This document shows positions 25,601 through 34,600 of a DNA stretch of 64,000 nucleotides, in pieces. Position numbers and translations under genes: made by a program. Under the pieces are notes generated by a model, which saw only the letters and a program-made list of their open reading frames with translations, made no database searches and was not told where the DNA came from. How positions within the stretch are numbered: the stretch's first letter is position 1; each line of letters begins with the position of its first letter. The stretch lies in contig OY987304.1 of assembly GCA_963920635.1 (NCBI GenBank), forward strand, positions 33,418,365 through 33,482,364. The letters are read 5' to 3'. The DNA comes from Pseudeuparius sepicola (taxonomy: Eukaryota > Arthropoda > Insecta > Coleoptera > Anthribidae).

Positions 25601-28600
25601 AAACAGGGGCAGTACCTAATTACAGATGTGTTAAACAACTGGAAATTTGTTTCAAAATTCTGCAAAATTAGTCGTTGTTAACAGAAGGAATTAATTGTTC
25701 TTGCGATGTATCCTATCATCATTTAATTGTAAAATGTTTGGCTACACTGGCAAACATATATCTCGATAATTATCGAAAGATTAATAATGACAGAATGAAT
25801 AATCGCGCAAAAGGCTGAAAAAAAACTACAAAAATAGCAAGTAAGTGATATTTCTTATTTTCATTCATTATATTATATTTATTTCTACGTACTTAATCAC
25901 TAAAGCAATTTGCGTGTAAGTGTTTTTTTTTTTATTTTCATTGAGCTTATTACGTTTGTTTCTACGTATTATCACTTCACTGCCGCTTCAGTATCATTAA
26001 TAAAAAGATAAATGTTCATAATGTTGCTTGTTGCACGAGTTTTTCATGCAGTTGATTTCATTACTATCCCACTTTTATATTTGTAATCTGCTGTAATCTG
26101 CTCTATAAAATGATAATGGAGTGATAGAGAAGCGACAATAAGTGCTGCAATTGTTGAATTTCATTGAGTTTATTATGTTTATTATTACGAACTTAATTGT
26201 TTATAATGATTTATTTTCTGTTGTGCGTAACATTTTTCGGTTTCTTATGGTATGTGTTAATAAATAATCCGGAAAATAAAAAATGGCTTTAAAACTCCTC
26301 AAAATACCGCAACGCATAGAATATCTTAGCTAGAATCGGCCTGAGTTTGTGACGTCATGAATCGAGTCTGCAGGCCTTCTATCCCGTGTGCCTCGCCCTA
26401 GCCCACAATATTTATTGTCAGTATTCTTCATTCCCATGACGTCTTCCAGAATGCACTTTCTCAACAAGAGGCCACCTTCTTACTTTACGGATCTCGAGTT
26501 ATTCCAAATTAACTGACCGTCAAAATTGAATTTGATAAACATTAAATAAAAAAATTCTGTTTTGCTCTCATAGGAAAAATTGAATTGTAAGAGGAAAATC
26601 GAAATTTAGATGGCCCTAATTGGTTCTGGCTTCCTAAAGAAAACAAACAAAAATAAAAAACATAATTGTATTTTTCCTTACCTTATTTCCATTTTTAGCT
26701 AATTCACCCTGTATTTGAAGTCGTGTCTTTATTAAGTCTAATGGGTAGGTTACTGGAAATAAAAGGAAAGCATCCCCTCAATCAAAATTAATAACAACAT
26801 CTTAAAAGTTCGTTTCCGAAAACATGAAATGTCAAGTAGAATATAATAATATACCACCAATCTTGTAATTTCGTTCCTATTTGTAACATAATAACACAGA
26901 TCAATACAGCTTCGACATAGATCTGTGATAATAACCATTTTATTAAATGTGTAATTGGGGCACATTCGTCCTCGCTCAAGTATAATTGAATCAACTACGA
27001 AATCGATAACTTCGCTTAATGCATTTTTGTATAAAATCATTGATTATAAGGTATTTTCAAATATAAAATGCCCTGTAAAGCAAGCTAGTATACCATACCG
27101 TTTCTTTAGACTTAAGTAATAGAGAGATGTTAAACTGAACCTACGGCTACAATAGGAGTCCCGGGTTCGAATCCCCGCAGGAGTGCTTTAACACGAAAAC
27201 GTTCCTATGGATTATTTACATCTTAAGACATATTTTTTTAGAATTTAAATTATTGATATCGAGACTATATTCTTTCCGGAAATGACACTTTTCTTACATA
27301 CAGTGTGTCTACTGTTAAATGTATATATTTTGTGAGATATTCTCAAAAACCTTTTTTTCTCGAAATGTCTTCAAATAACGCTTCTTTTGACTTTATTACT
27401 TTTGTCAAAATACAAATCCTGGAACGGCTGCGATTTTTGTATATCTACCCCCGACTTTTACGAAAACCATTTATCGATTTTTTTATTTAAAATCTGACAC
27501 CATGGCTTCTTTAATCAGAACACCCTAAAACCCCCATATACCAAATTTTAACAAAAAATATATAGGTAGTTCCATTTTGTAGGGTTTCAAAGTTGAGCAA
27601 AATAGGAAATTTTAATGCATCTGACGAGTCAAATGTGTCATGAAATCCACTCAAAATGGTTGAATGGTCAACAGGATCACTGAAAGTTTTATCCAGGGAA
27701 TTTTTCTCTGGGCCATCTCAAAATGCTGAATTTTTATGAAACTTTATTTTATTTTTATTTACAATATATTAATAAACACAAAATTCTTTTTTACAAAATG
27801 CCAACCACAAAAAAAAACAATTTAAATTATTGGACCTTCCTCAACAAACTCACTGTCTAAGATGATACATTTTGTGTGCCTTTCCTGTTGTTGCACACCA
27901 GCCACCTTAACTCGGATGGACTTACTCACTGGCAGGCTTCTGTATTTTTTAGATTTAGTTGCCTTATAATGTCTAGAGCGGTTTTGATATACTCGATTTT
28001 TGACGTCAAAAATTTCAGTATTTTGAGATGGCACAGGGTGGTCCTGTTGACTTCTCAACTGTTTATAGGGAATCCATGGCACACTTGACTTGCCGGATGC
28101 CTTTCAAATTCCTCTTTTACTCAACTATCGCACTCTGTAGAATGGAAGTCCCTCTACATATTTTATTCAAATTTGTTTTATGGGGGTTTTGTATGTCCTA
28201 ATTAACTCTGTGGTTTCAGATTTTAAATAAAAAAAATCGCATAAAAAGAACTTCAGTGCGGAATTTTTTTTAATCGGGAAAAAAGTGTTTTATTGGGGAG
28301 ACGTAATTGAGTCCCGCATATGTAGGTAAAATTCAGTCCCGGGTATTTTTATGGTCTACGTAAACTGAGTCCCAAAAAGTACCTGGTTGTCAGGTAATTA
28401 GTATATAGTACCTGCTGCCTATATTAAAATCAAATAACTCTTAGGCCTGATGTAAACAAGAACGTGTGCGTTGAGATTTTAGCCAGAGCCGCACTGAGGC
28501 ACGACCTTTATTTAATTTTACTTTTACAATTGATTACGTCAAAATATTTCGGAAAAAATTTATTGACTTAATTAAAATGATTCAAAACATCGATAAAATT

Positions 28601-31600
28601 ATTTGTGGCAGTGTCTAAATAGCCGAAGACAACAAGATAAAACCGCATAAATATGCTTTTGCGATCGAGTACATCCCTGTTGCCAGACGCGCTGACATTT
28701 TATGGCCTATATTGACCAATCGCCTTACTTCGCGGAACGTCATCGTGGTTTTATTTGCGCCAGGCGTAAGAGTTACTTGATTTTAGTATAGGCCAACCAC
28801 CATTCTGTACAAAAGTACCTATTTACCCAACAAACAACCAATAATTAAAATTGAATTACCTAATAATTTATTATACCCCCTTTGTTTGCTGCAGGCTATC
28901 AATTTTCTTATTTAGCGCTATTTAGTATTTGTTTCTGTTAACTCCATCTGTGAGTTTAATATGGAAGTTATAAAGAGTGATTCTAGTAATACACGGCTTT
29001 GAATAATTTCGTTTCCATAAATCATTAGCCAATATATGAACGTTGGACGTGTTCTAAAGGTAAAATGCAAATCTCTTCTAAAAGTGGGAAAATATCAGGA
29101 AGTGTTGGAAGGCCCTTCACCTCACTCTCATGAACGAGAGGAAGATAACAAGTTCCAACAGCAAAGGATAAGCAATTCTAAAGCGAAAAGACGCTGATGA
29201 TATTTGTGCAAGAACTGCTAAACTCATACACTTGGCTTTATAAGACGGTGATATCCATTCACTTGCACGTACGGATTTAATCAAAACACCCGCAACCAAA
29301 ATCCATTGAAGGGGCTTTCATTATATTGGCAAATATTGAAGTCAAAACGAACGCCAACGAAGATTTTGTGATCGGCAATGATTCTCAAAGCAAGATATTA
29401 GGATTTTCTACGAAAAAGAACTTAGAAGTGCTATGTCGTTCACATGACGTTTATGTTAAATATTTTTTTCAATTATTTACCTTTTATGCCTTACCTAAAT
29501 AACGACTCGTATGTGCCTCTTGCATTCTTTCTTCTCCCTGGAAAAACTGTAGAATGTTATAAGAAGTGCAGTGGCGTAACTACAGGGTGTTCAGAGTGTG
29601 CGGTGAACACGGGCCCAGAGCTGCTAGGGGCCCACCGCCACCAAGATTCATGCGGGGCGCAGAAATTTCGGTTTTTCCGATACGAGCCGATTGATGTGGT
29701 GCTGCGTATCCGACGAGTCAGAATCTCTAATCGGTTACATAGAGGGCCATTGAAATTTCGCAACAATGAAAATTCAAGGCCCCAATTATGACCGAAAATT
29801 TGCTTTTTTGTTGTTTGGGGGAAATAGCCGCTGTGACGTCATCAATATTTTCCCCCAGAAACATAAAAAAAATTTTCCTAAATATCGAAAGCTTATCATT
29901 CTCAAAAACTTTTATAGGAAAAAATTTTCTGTATCTTTTATTGTTCAAAATGTACAATTGATAGTCAGAAATTATTTAAGATAATGTTAGGTTGTCTTGT
30001 GCACCCTTAAATTTGTTCAACTGGAATATTAAAAAACAATTTTTGTAACAAACTATAATCTATAATAGCAAGTCAGTAACAATTGCAAGTCAGTAACAAG
30101 CACAATTCAAAAATTTAAAAAATACTCCAGTAGAACAAATTTAATGGTGCACAAGGCACCCTAACATACTCTTAAATAATTTCTGACTATCGCAATAATT
30201 GTTTTCATGGCCAGCTAGATTCCATTAATAGCCCCTGTTCAAAATTTTATTTTCAGTTTTCGTGTTCCCGCAGTAGGCCTGAGGCGTCGAGTTTGGATCA
30301 CCCTGTACAGAAACGTACGTAGTGATTCAACATTTTGACCTATAAAATGACGTTTTTCGACCTGTAGTGAGCAATGTGCATTACTTTTAACTCTTGGTCA
30401 ATACAAAGTTTAAGTTGGATTATTCTCTATGCACCTACAGGGTGTCCCATTTTCGCTACTTTCGACAGGTACCTCGGTTATTTTTAGTTGCGGTTTTTGG
30501 GACACTGGCCTACTTTTTCATAAAAGGTTCGTATATAGAAACACAAGGTGATTTTCAAAATTTGCCATTTCAGGCACCCCCCTATATCCGTTATACGCTA
30601 ACTTGTTGAAAAGGTAAAAATCGACCGTTATAGATTTTTTCACGTAGAATTCAGTGGCGTACAAGATTTTTTTCTAGGAGGTAAGAATTTCAAAATATAA
30701 ATATAACTTGCAAAAGTATCGAAAATGGGACATCTTGTACAATGTTTGTCATTGTTACAACACTTTCAAACATAAAAAAAACACAGGGGGCCCACCTGAA
30801 ATTTTGAACACGGGCCTACTCTTCCATAGTTACGCCACTGAAGAAGTGTTTTCAAAATGTTGTTAATAGCAGCATAAATATGGGTTTAACGTTTTCACCA
30901 ATAAATATTTTTATAGATTTTGAAAAGGTCATAGCTTGCAATCAATATTATTAAAAGCGAAAATTAAAGGATGGCGTTTTCACCTTGGCCCTTGGCCAAA
31001 GTTGATATCGCAAGATTCGGTCTCTTGGTTTAATATAATTTAAATTTTTAAATAATATAAATCAAAATCAGAAACATCGAAATTTTTAAAATCATTCTTT
31101 GGACTGCCATTTTTAAAGCCTGAAGACATTTCAGATGTTTTTACCGATTTGGGAATGGGACTCAATTTACGTTTTCCGGTTTTATTAGCCAAAAAAGGGA
31201 TCACCCGTCCATGACCCGATTGCGTGCGGCTTTGCTTAACTTTGACGATCGCTCTACCTAGGTCAAGCATGACGAGGCACGGCGCTTCCCGACAGAAACT
31301 CCAATCTGCTGCCTGTTGTGCAGCCTCCATGAAAAATAGATTGATTTCAAATCTACTAAATATTTATACTGAAAGATTGCGCTGCTATATGTAACAATTT
31401 CGCAATATGTACGAAAAGTTAAGTCAAAGATGAATATTATGATCTTTGGTTAAATGGACCTTTATTGGCCGGGATTTGAATATTTGGTCACTTTTGACGG
31501 GCGATGGCTCCGCATCTGACGTTTGATATTTACATCTCGTCAAGGCCTACTTATTGAAAAAATCGTACAACAATGGGCTACTTCAGTGCCGATTTCTTAG

Positions 31601-34600
31601 CTTTTAATAATGATTTTGAGACACTTCACTGCCGATTTCAAGAAATAGTTATTGATGTACCAAGGCACTGAAGTTCAACTTTTTATGACTCATGTGGAAT
31701 TTAGTTGCCGAGCCATAAAAAAACATAAGTTTTTCAATAACCTAGTAGGAACGATATTAAAATTTTCAAATCTGAAACAACTAAGTATAACTTCTGAACA
31801 AAGTTGAACTCGCGGCTAGTTTTTTCCACCAGTGAATTCTTCTCGTCGAACTGCAATCAAGGTGACTAATAAGTGCCTAATTAATTTGTTTAATCAAAAA
31901 CTTCGGCAATGAAAGCTTGCCGATAATGAAACCGAAAAAAAATCAATCTATTTCTTTTTAAATTTGCTATTGTGAAATGGTGGTTTTGGCAAGTAATGAT
32001 TATATAACAATGAAAAAATTTTAGTACGAGTTTTTTAGTTTCCGATATATACAGGGATATTGTATTTCAAAGTTTTAATATAAAATGCATTATAAACGAT
32101 GACTCGACCTCAATCCGCTTGACTTTTACTTTTGAGGAAACGTAAAGACCATGGTTTATCGATTTACGTAACTAAAGTTATCATACCGAGGAAGAGTTGC
32201 GAAATCGCGCACCTAAAGCTGCCGCTGAAACAATCCTACGACAGCTGGGTTTAGGCTGTGCTTGGGTGGGGAGCTCAACTGTATAATGATAATGGTGGAA
32301 AAATAACTTCGAACAGTAGTTGCTGTGACATTCGTTTTTAAAGCAATTTTCGATTGATATACTTTGAAATTTACGGTTTCATTTTTTCTCATGTTATTGA
32401 TATATTATGTATTTCGGAACCTTAAAATATTTTTACAATTTTTTTATTAATTACTTGCCAAAAGCGACAATTTGTCAAATTTATACATGTAGTTTAAGAA
32501 TCACCCTGTATAAATTAACAATGGGCTAGAAAATATAAAGTGACACTAAAGTGACACTCAAGCGGTCTTTATAAACTAAATATAGGGCACACGCAAACTT
32601 TGATTGGTCTATTTTGGTACATAATTGGAGAGAAGTCCATTCGAAAGTGATGATTACCTACTTCAAAAATCGATGCTATACGAAACTAATAATACGCGCA
32701 GACTTTATGAGATTCACTAAAAAGTATTGCTCTCAGAGGAAAACCTGGGAGAAGCAGTTTTTCTCAAACAGTGGAAATGTCAAGGTACCTCAAATCCAGC
32801 TGGTTAACGAGGAGCTTTAGGTAGTATTTGGTAGGTTTTTTTTAAATTTTTATTTTCACTTGACTTATTTTTCGTGTTTCGCCAGTGTCGAATATTTATC
32901 TAATATTTTTCTTCATGACTTTTTAAATCAAATCCAACTTGGGGGTACTTTACTCTTAGGTGCTTTTCATATTTGTTAATTTTTTTGATCCCGTGTATGT
33001 TTTTTGCAATACGTTGCTCCTGCAATTTAATTATTTTTGCAAGCAAAACTTTGTAGCAAAAATGACTTTTTTCGAAAAAGTGAGTATCCTCCAAAGGCTA
33101 ATCGGGGACACAGTTTATATAATATTTCCTTATTTTAGTACTTATGTGGCTTTAGATTTGTTATTGTTATTTGATATAAACAGCAGCACAGTGGAACAAT
33201 GCTACTTTTAAATTTATAGCGATAAAAATGCTAAATATTAGTGTTTATAAAAAGTGATAATATATTTTAATTGGATGAGTGCTCAGACAATTTAAGGGCA
33301 CTGTTGCCAACAGATCTTTGAGATTGTGTTACCCAATAGAGACAAAAATATAGTAGCTATGGCACAGAACTAGTACTTAATTCCTAGAATTTTAAAAATA
33401 ATAATTGTTGATATCTACGCGCCGTTATTAAAAACAACGTTTTCCATGGCTCTAAAATTTAATGTTTTATTCAAATTTGGTACAGCTGCGACGTCATTCC
33501 CCTAAATTCTGATTGCTTTGATTTTAGCAGTAAAATTCAATAATATATCAAATTTTAAATGAATGACAAACAGCTGACTACAGGGCAAATCGGTGGTGGT
33601 ATATAGTTGATCTGAAATACGGTGGGATATTTAAATTTCGATAAAAGTTTTTTTGTCCAATAATACCATCAGAACCTAACCAATCAATATTAATTGATGC
33701 CTAATTTTTTCTCGGTGCACCTAGTATCATTAAAAATATCATAAATACTAAAATTTCCTACTTTAAATGAGGATAACATCACATCAGATAATGCCATCTT
33801 GGTTGGTCCTTATAAGCATTCTGTTTTATCTATAAAAATGGTGATGAGAAAAATAATCTTAGGAAAACAACAACAAATTTATATTAATAGAAGTAGGTGC
33901 AATCAACAAACATGAAAATATACCTACCCAATATTAGATCAGTTTGTCTTTGTTAAAAAATTAAAAATTAAAGGTGTTCGTACTGGAAAAAAAATTTTTC
34001 TTCACATTTCCGACAAACTTCAAATAAAGAGTTTTGTGTGCTTTTCGCAAATAGTATGTTAATTTAAATGCATGCTGATAAAAAAAACTAAATACCTAAT
34101 AGCCAAGAAAAATGCTCAGGAATAAATTGCTGTTAATTTTTTCTTTTACAACTTGTAAATGAATCATAACTTTTTCTATCCTCTCCGTCCTACCCGAAAG
34201 TACGTAGGTATATTCCAAGGTAATTTTCCTTTCAACAGAAGAAAGTATGTTCCTTATATCTTTCATAGTACCTACCTATCTGCAAACTAAGATTTTGACA
34301 TTTTTGACTTCTGGCGACAGACAGCAAAACTAGCATGGTTTTGAATCTTGAATTTTATTAGAGTGAGATGTAATTTTAATTTCATTTAGTTTTTAATTTA
34401 TATTTAAAATAGATCTGCAAATTTTAAGCCGATTGGGTACACCCAACAACTTGAAGAGGGTATAATTATTTTATTAACAGGAATTTTGGTGAATATGTAG
34501 AATAATTATTTCTCCAAATCATGATCTATTTTTTTTATGTTATGCATGCACGACTAGTCGATAGTCTTTATGGCAAAATTTTGCACGGCGTTAAGTAATG

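Larger units (their letters stand above)
29569..30840. mobile_element. non-autonomous hAT, 1272 bp, TSD AAGAAGTG
   Basis: TIR CAGTGGCGTAACTA at both ends and identical AAGAAGTG at 29561-29568 and 30841-30848. Subterminal GGGCCC-rich blocks are typical of insect hATs. The interior is non-coding and holds two other palindromes (about 29956-30200 and 30435-30738), probably later insertions. Confidence 0.92.

Noticed and set aside
27120..27185. Possible tRNA gene
   Set aside because: Only the B box is convincing; no A box, anticodon arm or acceptor pairing could be built.
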